Shown: positions 20,072 through 29,123, counted from the first letter of the stretch. The stretch is DNA of 64,000 nucleotides from Wenxinia marina DSM 24838 (GCF_000379485.1 NZ_KB902315.1:81530-145529), one strand, 5' to 3'. Notes: generated by a model from the letters alone, not told the origin. Numbers and translations: made by a program.

Positions 20072-20809
20072 ATGACGATGACCCCCCTGCTGGCGCCGTC
20101 CGCCGGCGCCCGCACCAGCCACGAGGCGGTGGTCGAGGCGCTGGGGCAGGCGATCGTGGATGGCCGGCTGCCGCCGGGCGCCCTGCTGCCGCGGGACGAG
20201 CAGCTGATCGAGAGCTACGGCGTCTCGCGCACCGTCCTGCGCGAGGCGATGAAGACGCTCGCCGCCAAGGGCATGATCGAACCCCGCGCCCGCGTCGGCA
20301 CCCGCGTCCGGCCGCGCACCGACTGGACGATGTTCGATGCCCAGCTCCTGCGCTGGCACCTCGAGGCGTCGCCGACGCCCGCCTTCCTCGGCGCCCTCTT
20401 CGAGATGCGCGGCGCGTTCGAGCCGTTCGCCGCCGGGCTCGCCGCGCGCCATGCTGACGCGGCGGCGGTGGGCGAGATGCGGGCCGAGGTGGCGCGGATG
20501 CGCGCGGCGGAGGACCAGACGGCGTTCGCCCGCGCCGACCTGCAGCTGCACCGCACCATCCTCTCGGCCACCGAAAATCCGTTCTTCCACTCGCTCGGCA
20601 GCCTGATCGAGGCGGCCCTGCTGACGGTGCTGCGCCTCAGCTCGCCCGTCGGACACCCGGACCGGCAGGCCGAGGTCTGCGCCCAGCACGACCGGATCGT
20701 CGACGCCATCGCCCGCGGCGACGCGGTCGGGGCCGAGGCGGCGATGGCCGGTGTCATCGGATCGGGGCGCGACCGGATCGCGGACGAATGGGAAGAGGCG
20801 GACGCCTGA
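20072..20809 (+). CDS. GntR family (FadR subfamily) transcriptional regulator
   Basis: 245 aa. A winged-helix domain occupies residues ~12-80 ([48 protein letters not shown]) and an all-helical FCD ligand domain follows, with metal-site type residues (D..H in [11 protein letters not shown] in QHDRIVDAI). FCD regulators usually respond to sugar acids or small carboxylates and repress the divergent catabolic genes, here chvE-gguAB-alditol oxidase. It ends 3 nt before the stop of the converging HWE kinase gene. Confidence 0.87.
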   Translation: MTMTPLLAPSAGARTSHEAVVEALGQAIVDGRLPPGALLPRDEQLIESYGVSRTVLREAMKTLAAKGMIEPRARVGTRVRPRTDWTMFDAQLLRWHLEASPTPAFLGALFEMRGAFEPFAAGLAARHADAAAVGEMRAEVARMRAAEDQTAFARADLQLHRTILSATENPFFHSLGSLIEAALLTVLRLSSPVGHPDRQAEVCAQHDRIVDAIARGDAVGAEAAMAGVIGSGRDRIADEWEEADA

Positions 20810-20812
20810 CCC

Positions 20813-21826
20813 TCAGGCCGCCGCGCCGGGAGACGCGGTGGCGAAGAGACGCGCGTCGGTCCCGGTGACAGTGACGGTCAGCCCGTCGGCGCCGTATTGG
20901 CGGGAGGCGGCGGCGTCGAAGATCGACCCCAGCGTCTCGCTCACGAACAGCGTGCCGAAGCCCTTGTGCGTCGGCTCGGTCGTGCCGGGGACGCCGGTCT
21001 CGCGCCAGGCGAAGGTGGCCGTGCCGCCCTCGGCTCGCAGCTCGACATCGACCCGCCCGTCGGGGGTGGACAGCGCGCCGTACTTCGCCGCGTTGGTCGC
21101 CAGCTCGTTGATGCACAGGCCGAGCAGCTTGGCCTGGTCGCGCTGCAGCGTCCGGTGCGGCCCGCGGATGGAGAACCGCGACCGTCGGTCGGCGAGGTAG
21201 GGGGCCAGCACGCTCTCGGCCAGCTCGACGAAGAACTCGTCCGCCTCGCGCGTCCGGTTCAGCGCGTCGTGCAGCGCGGTCAGCGCATCGACCCGCCCGA
21301 TGAAGTCGTCGAACGCGGACTCGGACCGGGCGGTGCGGCGGGTCATGCGCGCCAGCGCGCGGACTGTCGACAGGATGTTCTTGATGCGGTGGCTCATGTC
21401 CGCCATCAGCGCCTGCGTCTGGCGCTGGCCGGCGACGCGGGCCGAGATGTCCGTGGCCGAGGCGACGATCTCGATCACCGCGCCCGATGTGTCCCGCACC
21501 GGCGCGATCTGCACGTCGATGTCGAGCCGGCCGTCGCCGATGGTCCGCACCACTTCGTCGTAGCGCGAGGTCTCGCCGCGGGCCGCGCGTTCCACCGCAT
21601 CCTTCATCCGCGCGGCAGCCACGGAGTCGTGTGTGTACCACGTGCACTCCCAGAACAGCCGGTTCTCGACGTCGGCGAACTGCACGCCCCCCGCCTCGAG
21701 CGCGTTGCGGCTCACGTCCTTCAGCCGCCCCTCGGGCGTCAGCAGGGCGACGAACGCTACGAGGCTGTCGAGGATGTAATGCAGGCGGTCGGGCTCGGCC
21801 GGACCGAGATGGTGAAGGTCGGTCAT
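20813..21826 (-). CDS. PAS-containing HWE-type sensor histidine kinase
   Basis: 337 aa, soluble. A PAS domain spans residues ~15-130 and ends in the DITARV-like linker, then the HWE phosphoacceptor box (MADMSHRIKNILSTVRALAR; His near residue 148) and ATPase domain with the N box ELATNAAKYGALS and WRE (the HWE-family tryptophan-glutamate motif). No response regulator adjoins it. HWE kinases often feed the alphaproteobacterial PhyR general stress pathway or light/redox signalling; the PAS lacks an evident LOV cysteine motif. Confidence 0.88.
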   Translation of the reverse strand: MTDLHHLGPAEPDRLHYILDSLVAFVALLTPEGRLKDVSRNALEAGGVQFADVENRLFWECTWYTHDSVAAARMKDAVERAARGETSRYDEVVRTIGDGRLDIDVQIAPVRDTSGAVIEIVASATDISARVAGQRQTQALMADMSHRIKNILSTVRALARMTRRTARSESAFDDFIGRVDALTALHDALNRTREADEFFVELAESVLAPYLADRRSRFSIRGPHRTLQRDQAKLLGLCINELATNAAKYGALSTPDGRVDVELRAEGGTATFAWRETGVPGTTEPTHKGFGTLFVSETLGSIFDAAASRQYGADGLTVTVTGTDARLFATASPGAAA

Positions 21827-21880
21827 CGTCCTGGTCGAAGAAATCTGAAAAGAAAGTGGCGCGAGGGGCCGGTCGAGCCG

Positions 21881-21909
21881 ATCCTAATGGGCGCTGGCGA
21901 CGGCTGCAA
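21881..21909 (-). promoter_or_regulatory. Candidate sigma-70 promoter of the HWE kinase gene
   Basis: On the minus strand TTGCAG, 17 nt, TAGGAT; the -10 ends 54 nt before the kinase ATG. Confidence 0.45.
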
Positions 21910-22038
21910 CTTGCAACCTCCCGTGCCCGCCGCGCCGCCCCCCGGCCGCGCCCCGAGGCGGCACGCAAGTGCCCCCCTGATGGCGGGGCCGGTTGCGCGC
22001 CCTGTCGCCTCCGCCCCGGAGCAGGCGGACCGCGCGCC

Positions 22039-22067
22039 TTGCCGTCCGGTGCCCCGCGGACTAGACC
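22039..22067 (+). promoter_or_regulatory. Candidate sigma-70 promoter of the ABC exporter operon
   Basis: TTGCCG, 17 nt, TAGACC, ending 65 nt before the ATG of the first exporter gene. Confidence 0.4.
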
Positions 22068-22132
22068 CTGTCAGGACGCCTCCCGGGCGACCAACTTCAG
22101 GACGACGTCGCGCCCGGCGCGGCGATGGCCCC

Positions 22133-24031
22133 ATGACCCAGACCGATCAGACCACCGCCCGCGGCCGCGCCGCGCCGCGCGAGCGTGTTTTCCGCCGGAC
22201 CGCCGGCGTCGACAGCGCCGACGGCATCGCCGCGCTCGGGCGCCTCAACCGCATGATCCTGCGCTATCCCGGCCGGGTCGCCGTGTCGCTGCTCTGCACG
22301 CTCGGCGTGGTCGCCAGCCAGCTGTCGATCCCCGTCCTCCTCGGCCGCGCCGTGGACCAGACCGAGGCGCTGGCCGCCGGCACGATCACCGACCGCGGCA
22401 CGCTGATCGCGATCGCGCTGACGCTGCTCGCCGTCAGCGCGGCCCGCGGCGCGTTCACGCTGCTGCAGAACTACTCGGCCGAGAGCGTGGGCCATGCCCT
22501 CGCCCACGACCTGCGGCTAGCCGTCTACGACAAGGTCCAGCGCCTCCCCTTCTCGTTCCACGACCGGACCCATTCGGGCGACCTCATCACGGTCGGAATG
22601 CTCGATCTCGAAGGCGTGCGGATGTACTTCTCCACTGCTCTGGTGCGGACCGTCCTCCTCGCCCTGCTGATCGGCATCGGGGCGTGGCTTCTGCTGTCCA
22701 CCGACATCCTTCTGGGCTTGCTGGCGCTGTCCTTCGTGCCGTTCGCCGCCTGGCGCTCGTCGGTCATGCAGCTGACGCTGCGCAAGACCTGGCTGATCCT
22801 GCAGGAGAAGCTGGGCGTCCTCAGCCAGGTGATGGAGGAGAACCTCGCCGGCATCCGCGTCGTGCGCGCCTTCGCCTCGGCGCCGCACGAGATGGGCAAG
22901 TTCGACGCCGCCTCGGCCGACGCGCTGGCGCTCAGCCACGAGCGGGTGAACGTGCGCGTCCGCAACACCAGCCCGATGACGCTGGCCTTCTTCGCCGCGA
23001 TGGGCCTCGTCCTCCTCGTCGGCGGGCGGCAGGTGGCGGCGGGAGAGATCACCGTCGGCACGCTGGCGACATTCCTGACCTTCATGACGCTGCTGCAGAT
23101 GCCGGTCCGGCAGCTGGGCCTGATGGTCAACGCCTACGCCCGCGGCTCCACCTGCGGGGCGCGGCTGTTCCGCCTGCTCGACATGCCGGTCGACATCGAC
23201 GACGTGGCCGGGGCGACCGATCTGCAGATCACCGACGGCACGCTGCGGTTCGAGAACGTGAGCTTCGCCTATCCCGGCGCCGGCGACTCGCGGGCCATCG
23301 AGAACGTCAGCTTCACCGCCCGCCGGGGTGAGACGGTCGGCATCGTCGGCGCGCCGGGCGCCGGGAAGTCCACGATGATGCACCTGATCCCGCGCTTCTA
23401 CGACGTGGACGCGGGCCGCATCACCATCGACGGGCAGGACATCCGCGAGGTGTCGCTGTCGTCGCTGCGCCGCGCCGTGGCGGTGGTGCAGCAGGACAGC
23501 TTCCTCTTCACCACGACGATCGAGAACAACATCGCCTACGCCGACCCCTTCGCCGGCGAGGGCCAGATCGAGGAGGTGAGCCAGAGCGCGCAGCTCCACG
23601 ACTACGTCGCCGGCCTGCCCCACGGCTACCGCACCGTCGTGGGCGAGCGGGGCGTATCGCTGTCCGGCGGCCAGCGGCAGCGCCTGTCCATCGCGCGGAC
23701 GCTGATGACCCACCCGGCGGTCCTGATCTTCGACGACAGCACCGCGGCCATCGACGCCGGAACCGAGAGCCGGATCCGCCGTGCGCTGCGCGACTACGCC
23801 GCCGACCGGGTGACGCTGATCGTGGCGCACCGCCTCGGGTCGCTCAAACACGCCGACCGCATCCTGTTCCTCGAGGGCGGGCGCGTGGTCGAGGAAGGCT
23901 CGCACGACGAGCTTCTGGCGAAGGGCGGGCGCTACAAGGCGCTGCACGACCTGCAGCTGCGCCCCGACGCCGACATGCTGGACGACGCCGCCGCGCCCGG
24001 TCCGGCCCACATGCAGGGAGCCGCCGAATGA
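22133..24031 (+). CDS. ABC exporter half-transporter, subunit with degenerate Walker B
   Basis: 632 aa: a type IV (ABCB-like) six-helix membrane domain (~50-340) fused to an ATPase domain. Walker A is GAPGAGKST and the signature is a full LSGGQ, but the Walker B end reads FDDSTAA, so the catalytic Glu is Asp (residue 535). This is the pattern of one subunit of heterodimeric exporters such as TM287/288 or BmrCD. It overlaps the next gene by ATGA. The ATG at 22133 was chosen because the upstream open frame is not coding-like. Confidence 0.9.
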   Translation: MTQTDQTTARGRAAPRERVFRRTAGVDSADGIAALGRLNRMILRYPGRVAVSLLCTLGVVASQLSIPVLLGRAVDQTEALAAGTITDRGTLIAIALTLLAVSAARGAFTLLQNYSAESVGHALAHDLRLAVYDKVQRLPFSFHDRTHSGDLITVGMLDLEGVRMYFSTALVRTVLLALLIGIGAWLLLSTDILLGLLALSFVPFAAWRSSVMQLTLRKTWLILQEKLGVLSQVMEENLAGIRVVRAFASAPHEMGKFDAASADALALSHERVNVRVRNTSPMTLAFFAAMGLVLLVGGRQVAAGEITVGTLATFLTFMTLLQMPVRQLGLMVNAYARGSTCGARLFRLLDMPVDIDDVAGATDLQITDGTLRFENVSFAYPGAGDSRAIENVSFTARRGETVGIVGAPGAGKSTMMHLIPRFYDVDAGRITIDGQDIREVSLSSLRRAVAVVQQDSFLFTTTIENNIAYADPFAGEGQIEEVSQSAQLHDYVAGLPHGYRTVVGERGVSLSGGQRQRLSIARTLMTHPAVLIFDDSTAAIDAGTESRIRRALRDYAADRVTLIVAHRLGSLKHADRILFLEGGRVVEEGSHDELLAKGGRYKALHDLQLRPDADMLDDAAAPGPAHMQGAAE

Positions 24032-25911
24032 GCCCCGCCCGCGCCGGAGAACCGAGAGACCCCCATGCCGACGGCCGGCCGCGGATGCTCGCCGTCGTCG
24101 GCAGCCACCGGATCGAGGAGGAGATCTTCGGCCGCGCCTTCGACGGCAAGGTCGTCAGCCGGATCTGGGAGTTCGTGCGCCCCTACCGCCCGCAGGTGGG
24201 GATCGCCGTGGCCGCGGTCGTCCTCTTCACCCTCACTCAGCTCGCCATCCCGCTGCTGATCCGCGTCGCCATCGACTACGGCATGGCGCCGGGCGGCGGC
24301 GGCATCCTGATCTGGACGATGGTCGGCTTCGCCGCCGTCATCCTGCTGAACTTCGCCGCGTCCTGGGTGCAGGAGGCGGTGACCGGCCGCGTCGCCGAGC
24401 ATGTCCTGTTCGACATCCGCCGCCAGATGTTCGCCCACCTGCAGCGCGTTTCGCTGTCCTTCATGGACAAGACCGAGGTCGGCCGCCTGATGAGCCGCCT
24501 GCAGGGCGACGTGAACTCGATGCAGGAATTCCTCGAGACCTCGGTCCTGTCGGTGGGGGACATCCTGCTGCTGTTCGGGATCGTCGGCGTGATGCTGTAT
24601 CTCGACTGGCAGCTCGGCCTGCTCGTCGTCGCGGTCCTGCCGGTGCTGCTGATCGTCCGCGTCCTGTGGCTGACCAGGGCGCGGGCCGCCTTCATGGCCG
24701 CGCACGAGGCGAACTCGATCACCAACGGCGCGCTGGCCGAGGCGATCCACGGCGTCCGCGCGGTGCAGGCGATGGATCGCGGCCCGCTGAACCACCAGCT
24801 GTACGGCAAGCTGGTCGAGAACAACTACCAGGCGCACCTGTGGGCCTCGCGGCTGGCGCAGGTGATGATCCCGGTCGTCGATACGCTGACCGGCGTCGCG
24901 ATGGCGGTGGTCGTGGTCGTCGGCGGCACCATCGTCACCTCGGGCCGGATCGACGTCGGTGTGATGGTTGCATTCCTGTTCTACATCCAGCGCTTCTTCG
25001 ACCCGATCCGCTCGCTGACGATGCAGTATTCGGTGATGCAGCGCGCCATGGCCTCGGGCCACCGCCTGACCGAGGTGCTGGACGTCCCCGTCGCGGTCGA
25101 GGACAAGCCGGACGCGGTGGAGCTGCGCCCCGAGGACGACGGCGCGGTCGAGTTCCGGAACGTGACCTTCGGCTACAATCCCAAGCATCCGGTCCTGCGG
25201 AACGTCTCGTTCAAGGTGAAGTCCGGCGAGACGGTCGCCCTCGTCGGCCCCACCGGGTCCGGCAAGTCGAGCGCGATGTCCCTCGTCCACCGCTTCTACG
25301 ACGTGCAGGACGGCGCGGTCCTCGTCGCGGGCCGCGACGTGCGGGACGTGACGCAGGCGTCGCTCGGCCGGCACATCGCGATGGTCCTTCAGGAGCCGTT
25401 CCTGTTCACCGGCTCGGTGATGGACAACATCCGCTATTCCAGCCACTGGGCGTCGGACGAGGACGTGCGCGAGGCCGCCCGGGCGGTCGGCGCGCACGAT
25501 TTCATCGAAGCCCTGCCCGACGGCTACGACACGATCCTCGACGAGCGTGGCGGCAACCTCAGCCTCGGCCAGCGGCAGCTGCTGTCCTTCGCGCGGGCGC
25601 TGGTGGCGGACGCGCGGATCCTCGTGCTCGACGAGGCGACGGCGAACATCGACAGCTACACCGAGATGCAGATCCAGAAGGCGCTGCGCACCCTCTTGGA
25701 AGGGCGGACCGGCCTCGTCATCGCGCACCGCCTCGCCACCATCCGCAACGCCGACCGGATCGTCGTGCTGCGCAACGGCGAGGTGATCGAGGAAGGCAAC
25801 CACGACGCGCTGATGGCGGAAGGCGGGATGTACTCGCGCCTCTACGACCTCAACTACGCCTCGTTCGACGACCTGCCGGAGGATGCCGCGGACCGCGCGA
25901 CCGGGACCTGA
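24028..25911 (+). CDS. ABC exporter half-transporter, catalytic subunit
   Basis: 627 aa, membrane domain plus ATPase. Walker A (GPTGSGKSS), Walker B with a normal catalytic Glu (VLDEATANI, Glu 536) and H-loop (IAHRLATI) are intact, but the signature is LSLGQ rather than LSGGQ. The degenerate ATP site formed by subunit 1 Walker B and this signature is exactly the asymmetry of heterodimeric exporters. Start overlaps the previous stop (ATGA), consistent with equal synthesis. Likely exports lipid or hydrophobic drugs; substrate unknown. Confidence 0.9.
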   Translation: MSPARAGEPRDPHADGRPRMLAVVGSHRIEEEIFGRAFDGKVVSRIWEFVRPYRPQVGIAVAAVVLFTLTQLAIPLLIRVAIDYGMAPGGGGILIWTMVGFAAVILLNFAASWVQEAVTGRVAEHVLFDIRRQMFAHLQRVSLSFMDKTEVGRLMSRLQGDVNSMQEFLETSVLSVGDILLLFGIVGVMLYLDWQLGLLVVAVLPVLLIVRVLWLTRARAAFMAAHEANSITNGALAEAIHGVRAVQAMDRGPLNHQLYGKLVENNYQAHLWASRLAQVMIPVVDTLTGVAMAVVVVVGGTIVTSGRIDVGVMVAFLFYIQRFFDPIRSLTMQYSVMQRAMASGHRLTEVLDVPVAVEDKPDAVELRPEDDGAVEFRNVTFGYNPKHPVLRNVSFKVKSGETVALVGPTGSGKSSAMSLVHRFYDVQDGAVLVAGRDVRDVTQASLGRHIAMVLQEPFLFTGSVMDNIRYSSHWASDEDVREAARAVGAHDFIEALPDGYDTILDERGGNLSLGQRQLLSFARALVADARILVLDEATANIDSYTEMQIQKALRTLLEGRTGLVIAHRLATIRNADRIVVLRNGEVIEEGNHDALMAEGGMYSRLYDLNYASFDDLPEDAADRATGT

Positions 25912-25924
25912 GCCGGAGCGCCGG

Positions 25925-26428
25925 TCAGTCCGCCACGTCCCCCGCCGCGGCCTCGACGTCGACGGCGGCGCGGGGCCGCGCCTCGGGGTCGGCGTCGAGG
26001 ACGCGGTGCATCGCCTCCATCACCCGCAGGAAGGCCGCCATGTCCTGCGGCCCGACCGCCTCGCGCAGGCGCCGATCCACGGCGAGGGCGCTCGGCACCA
26101 CCTCGGCCAGCGCGGCCCGCCCGGCATCCGTCAGAGAGATCGCGACGAGGCGGCCGTCCCCCTGCCCCGCGACCTTGCCGACCAGCCCCGCCGCCTCCAG
26201 CCGGGCGACCGCGCGGCTGACCCGCGGCTTGTCGAGGTTGGTGCTGTCCCGGATCTCGCGGACCGAGACGGGGCCGCTGCGCTGCAGGTGGACGAGGACC
26301 CGCCACTCGGCCATCGTCAGGCCGTGGCTGCGCTCGTAGTCGACCGTCAGCCGCCGGCTCACCCTCTCGGACAGGACCGCGAGGCGGTAGGGCAGGAAGG
26401 TCGACAGGCGGAACGTGTCGGGCGTCAT
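25925..26428 (-). CDS. MarR family transcriptional regulator
   Basis: 167 aa. Winged-helix core (LTMAEWRVLVHLQRSGPVSVREIRDSTNLDKPRVSRAVARLEAAGLV) with the beta-wing DGRLVAISLT and flanking dimerisation helices is classic MarR. It is divergent from the homogentisate operon, with two near-identical 20-nt palindromes between them, so it most likely represses that operon until an aromatic acid ligand binds. Converges with the ABC exporter operon. C-terminal ~20 residues are Ala/Asp-rich and disordered. Confidence 0.9.
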   Translation of the reverse strand: MTPDTFRLSTFLPYRLAVLSERVSRRLTVDYERSHGLTMAEWRVLVHLQRSGPVSVREIRDSTNLDKPRVSRAVARLEAAGLVGKVAGQGDGRLVAISLTDAGRAALAEVVPSALAVDRRLREAVGPQDMAAFLRVMEAMHRVLDADPEARPRAAVDVEAAAGDVAD

Positions 26429-26442
26429 GCGGCCTCGCCGGG

Positions 26443-26462
26443 GTCGTTGCGCCTGCAATGAT
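26443..26462. promoter_or_regulatory. Probable MarR operator, site 1
   Basis: 20-nt imperfect palindrome with arms GTCGTTGC and GCAATGAT around GCCT. It agrees with site 2 at 16 of 20 positions. It begins 15 nt upstream of the marR start codon. Confidence 0.65.
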
Positions 26463-26469
26463 ATTGACG

Positions 26470-26489
26470 ATCGTTGCGTTTGCAACGAT
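26470..26489. promoter_or_regulatory. Probable MarR operator, site 2
   Basis: Perfect 8-4-8 palindrome, arms ATCGTTGC and GCAACGAT around GTTT. Centres of the two sites are 27 bp apart, so bound dimers would lie on nearly opposite helix faces (about 2.6 turns). It ends 30 nt before the first operon gene. Confidence 0.72.
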
Positions 26490-26519
26490 AAAGGCGGCAA
26501 CAGACCGGGAGGAACGGAC

Positions 26520-27470
26520 ATGGCCAGGGCCTTCGCGTCGCAGGGCGACACCGCCGAGAAGAATGTCAGCTTCTCCCAGATCGGCGAGGGCCTCTACGCC
26601 TTCACCGCCGAGGGCGATCCGAATTCGGGCGTGATCGTCGGCGACGACAGCGTGATGATCGTCGAGGCGCAGGCGACCCCGCGCCTCGCCCGCAAGGTGA
26701 TCGAGTGCGTCCGCTCGGTCACCGACAAGCCGATCAGCCACCTCGTGATGACCCACTACCATGCGGTCCGCGTCCTCGGCGCGAGCGCCTACGGCGCGCC
26801 GCAGGTGATCATGTCCGAGACCGCCCGCGCGATGGTCGCCGAGCGCGGGCAGGAGGACTGGGACAGCGAGTTCGCCCGCTTCCCCCGCTTGTTCCAGGGC
26901 CACGAGGAGATTCCGGGCCTGACCTGGCCGACGACGACCTTCCACGGGAGGATGAGCGTCTATCTCGGCAAGCGCCGGATCGACCTCATGCAGCCGGGAC
27001 GGGCGCATACCGCCGGCGATGCCGTCGTCTACGTGCCCGACCAGAACGTGATGTTCACGGGCGACATCGTCGAATACAAATCCGCCTGCTATTGCGGCGA
27101 CGGCCACTTTCACGACTGGCCCGCCACGATCGAGGCGATCCGCGCCTGGGATCTCGACGCCATCGCCCCTGGCCGCGGCGACGCCCTGGTCGGCCGCGAC
27201 ATGGTGAACGCGGCGCTCGACTCCACCACCGACTTCGTCCGCTCCACCTACCGCCCCGCCGCGAAGGTGGCGCTGGGCGGCGGCTCGCTCAAGGACGCCT
27301 ACGACGCCGTGCGGGCCGAGTGCGATCCCAAGTTCGGCGACTACGCCATCTACGAGCACTGCCTGCCCTTCAACGTCGCCCGCGCCTACGACGAGGCCCG
27401 CGACATCGACACGCCGCGCATCTGGACCGCCGAGCGGGACGCCGCGATGTGGGAGCAGCTGCAGGCCTGA
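26520..27470 (+). CDS. MBL-fold metallohydrolase with reduced metal motif
   Basis: 316 aa, metallo-beta-lactamase fold. The first motif reads THYHAVRVLG, keeping two His but lacking the Asp and His of HxHxDH. The later ligand His (RAHTAGD) and the bridging-type Asp (MFTGDIVE) are present. So a one-metal site is likely, or altered chemistry. It is the first gene of the operon, 30 nt after MarR site 2. Function in aromatic degradation is unknown; lactone or thioester hydrolysis is possible. Start at ATG 26520 behind a GGGAGGAA site. Confidence 0.8.
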   Translation: MARAFASQGDTAEKNVSFSQIGEGLYAFTAEGDPNSGVIVGDDSVMIVEAQATPRLARKVIECVRSVTDKPISHLVMTHYHAVRVLGASAYGAPQVIMSETARAMVAERGQEDWDSEFARFPRLFQGHEEIPGLTWPTTTFHGRMSVYLGKRRIDLMQPGRAHTAGDAVVYVPDQNVMFTGDIVEYKSACYCGDGHFHDWPATIEAIRAWDLDAIAPGRGDALVGRDMVNAALDSTTDFVRSTYRPAAKVALGGGSLKDAYDAVRAECDPKFGDYAIYEHCLPFNVARAYDEARDIDTPRIWTAERDAAMWEQLQA

Positions 27471-27494
27471 AGGCGCCGGCGGGAGGACCGGAGG

Positions 27495-29123
27495 ATGTTC
27501 GACGACCGCTATCAGGTGGTGCACCGCCTGTATCCCTACCAGAGGTCCGCCGATCAGGACCGGCCGGACGCCGTGCGCCATCCGGTCGTCGTGGTGGGCG
27601 GGGGTCCCGTCGGCCTCGCCACCGCCCTCGACCTCGGCCTGCAGGGCGTGCCGGTGCTGCTGCTGGACGACCACGAGGGCGTCGGCGCCGGGAGCCGCGC
27701 CATCTGCTTCGCCAAGCGCACGCTGGAGATCGCGGACCGCTACGGCTGCGGGCAGCGGATGCTGGACAAGGGCGTCGTCTGGAACCTCGGCAAGGTGTTC
27801 CACCGCGACGCCAAGGTGTTCGAGTTCAACCTCCTGCCCGAGGGCGGCCACCGCTTCCCCGCCTTCGTCAACCTGCAGCAGCCCTACGTCGAGCAGTACC
27901 TGGTGGAGCGCATCCGAGAGATGCAGGCGCAAGGCGTGCCGATCGAGATCCGTGGGCGCAACCGGGTCGAGGGGATGGAGGTCGCGGACGACCACGTCGC
28001 GCTGGACGTCCTGACGCCCGACGGGCCGTACCGGGTCGAGGCGGACTGGCTGATCGCCTGCGACGGGGCGCATTCGCCGACACGCGGGCGTCTCGGCCTC
28101 GATTTCACCGGCAAGGTGTTCCAGGACAGCTTCCTCATCGCCGACATCCGCCTCACCGGCGAGACGACCTTCCCGACCGAGCGCTGGTTCTGGTTCGAGC
28201 CGACCCACGGCGCCGGCGCCTCCACCTTGCTGCACAAGCAGCCGGACGACGTCTGGCGCACCGACTTCCAGATCGGCTGGGACGTCGATCGCAAGGAGGA
28301 GCTGAAGGAGGAGAACGTCCGCCGCCGGATCGACGCCTTCCTCGGGCCGGTGGACTACGAGATCGTCTGGTCCTCGATCTACACCTTCCAGTGCAAGCGG
28401 ATGGAGCGGTTCCGCCACGGCCGCGTCCTGTTCGCCGGGGATGCCGCGCACCAGGTCTCGCCCTTCGGGGCGCGGGGGGCGAATTCCGGCATCCAGGACG
28501 CCGACAACCTCGGCTGGAAGCTGGCGCTGGTGCTGAAGGGGCTGGCGCCCGAGGCGCTTCTCGACAGCTACTCCGAGGAGCGGGTGCACGGGGCGGACGA
28601 GAACATCCTGAACTCCACCCGCTCCACCGACTTCATTACGCCGAAGACCGAGCTCAGCCGGCTGTTCCGCGATGCGGTGCTGGCGCTGGCGGGACGGGCG
28701 GCGTTCGCGCGGCCCTTGGTCAATTCGGGCCGGCTGTCGGTGCCCTGCTGCTACGACGGGCTGTCGCTGAACGGGCCGGACGCCCTGCCCGGCGGGCCGG
28801 CGCGCACCCGCGTCGGCGCGCCGATGCCGGACGCGCCGGTCGAAGGCGGTTGGCTGCTGGCGCGGCTGGGCGGAGGGTTCCGACTGCTGAGCATCGACGC
28901 GGACGCGCCGGAGCGGCTGGACGCAGGCGGGATCGCGGTGACGCGCGTGGCCCTGACCGCCGCCGGACATCCCGAACTGGCGGAGCGTCTGCTGGGCGAG
29001 GCGCGGTCGGCGGTCTACCTTGTGAGGCCGGACCAGCACGTCGCCGCCCGCTGGGAGACCTTCGACGACAGCGCGGTGCGGCAGGCGGTCGCCGTCGCCA
29101 CCGCGCGGGGAGACAGGCCATGA
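27495..29123 (+). CDS. FAD-dependent aromatic hydroxylase (MhaA/MhpA-like)
   Basis: 542 aa, class A flavoprotein monooxygenase. It has the Rossmann GGGPVG motif at residues 35-40 and the GD motif with ribityl-binding segment (LFAGDAAHQVSPFGARGANSGIQDADNLGWKL), plus a thioredoxin-like C-terminal part. The family hydroxylates phenolic acids ortho to the existing hydroxyl. Lying just before hmgA, the best product is homogentisate, for example from 3-hydroxyphenylacetate as for MhaA of Pseudomonas putida. It overlaps the DUF2783 gene by ATGA. Confidence 0.82.
   Translation: MFDDRYQVVHRLYPYQRSADQDRPDAVRHPVVVVGGGPVGLATALDLGLQGVPVLLLDDHEGVGAGSRAICFAKRTLEIADRYGCGQRMLDKGVVWNLGKVFHRDAKVFEFNLLPEGGHRFPAFVNLQQPYVEQYLVERIREMQAQGVPIEIRGRNRVEGMEVADDHVALDVLTPDGPYRVEADWLIACDGAHSPTRGRLGLDFTGKVFQDSFLIADIRLTGETTFPTERWFWFEPTHGAGASTLLHKQPDDVWRTDFQIGWDVDRKEELKEENVRRRIDAFLGPVDYEIVWSSIYTFQCKRMERFRHGRVLFAGDAAHQVSPFGARGANSGIQDADNLGWKLALVLKGLAPEALLDSYSEERVHGADENILNSTRSTDFITPKTELSRLFRDAVLALAGRAAFARPLVNSGRLSVPCCYDGLSLNGPDALPGGPARTRVGAPMPDAPVEGGWLLARLGGGFRLLSIDADAPERLDAGGIAVTRVALTAAGHPELAERLLGEARSAVYLVRPDQHVAARWETFDDSAVRQAVAVATARGDRP

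Larger units (their letters stand above)
21827..22132. other. 306-nt divergent intergenic region
   Basis: Separates the HWE kinase gene (minus) from the ABC exporter operon (plus). It holds one candidate promoter for each direction, annotated separately. No ORF with coding character and no repeat was recognised. Confidence 0.5.

Noticed and set aside
20897..22132. Upstream extension of the first ABC exporter gene
   Set aside because: Overlaps the HWE kinase gene antisense and looks like shadow sequence; ATG 22133 gives normal exporter length.
25854..29039. 1061-codon open frame on the minus strand opposite the MarR/MBL/hydroxylase genes
   Set aside because: Low-complexity Arg/Gly/Asp/Val-rich shadow of high-GC codons; the opposite strand encodes clear families.
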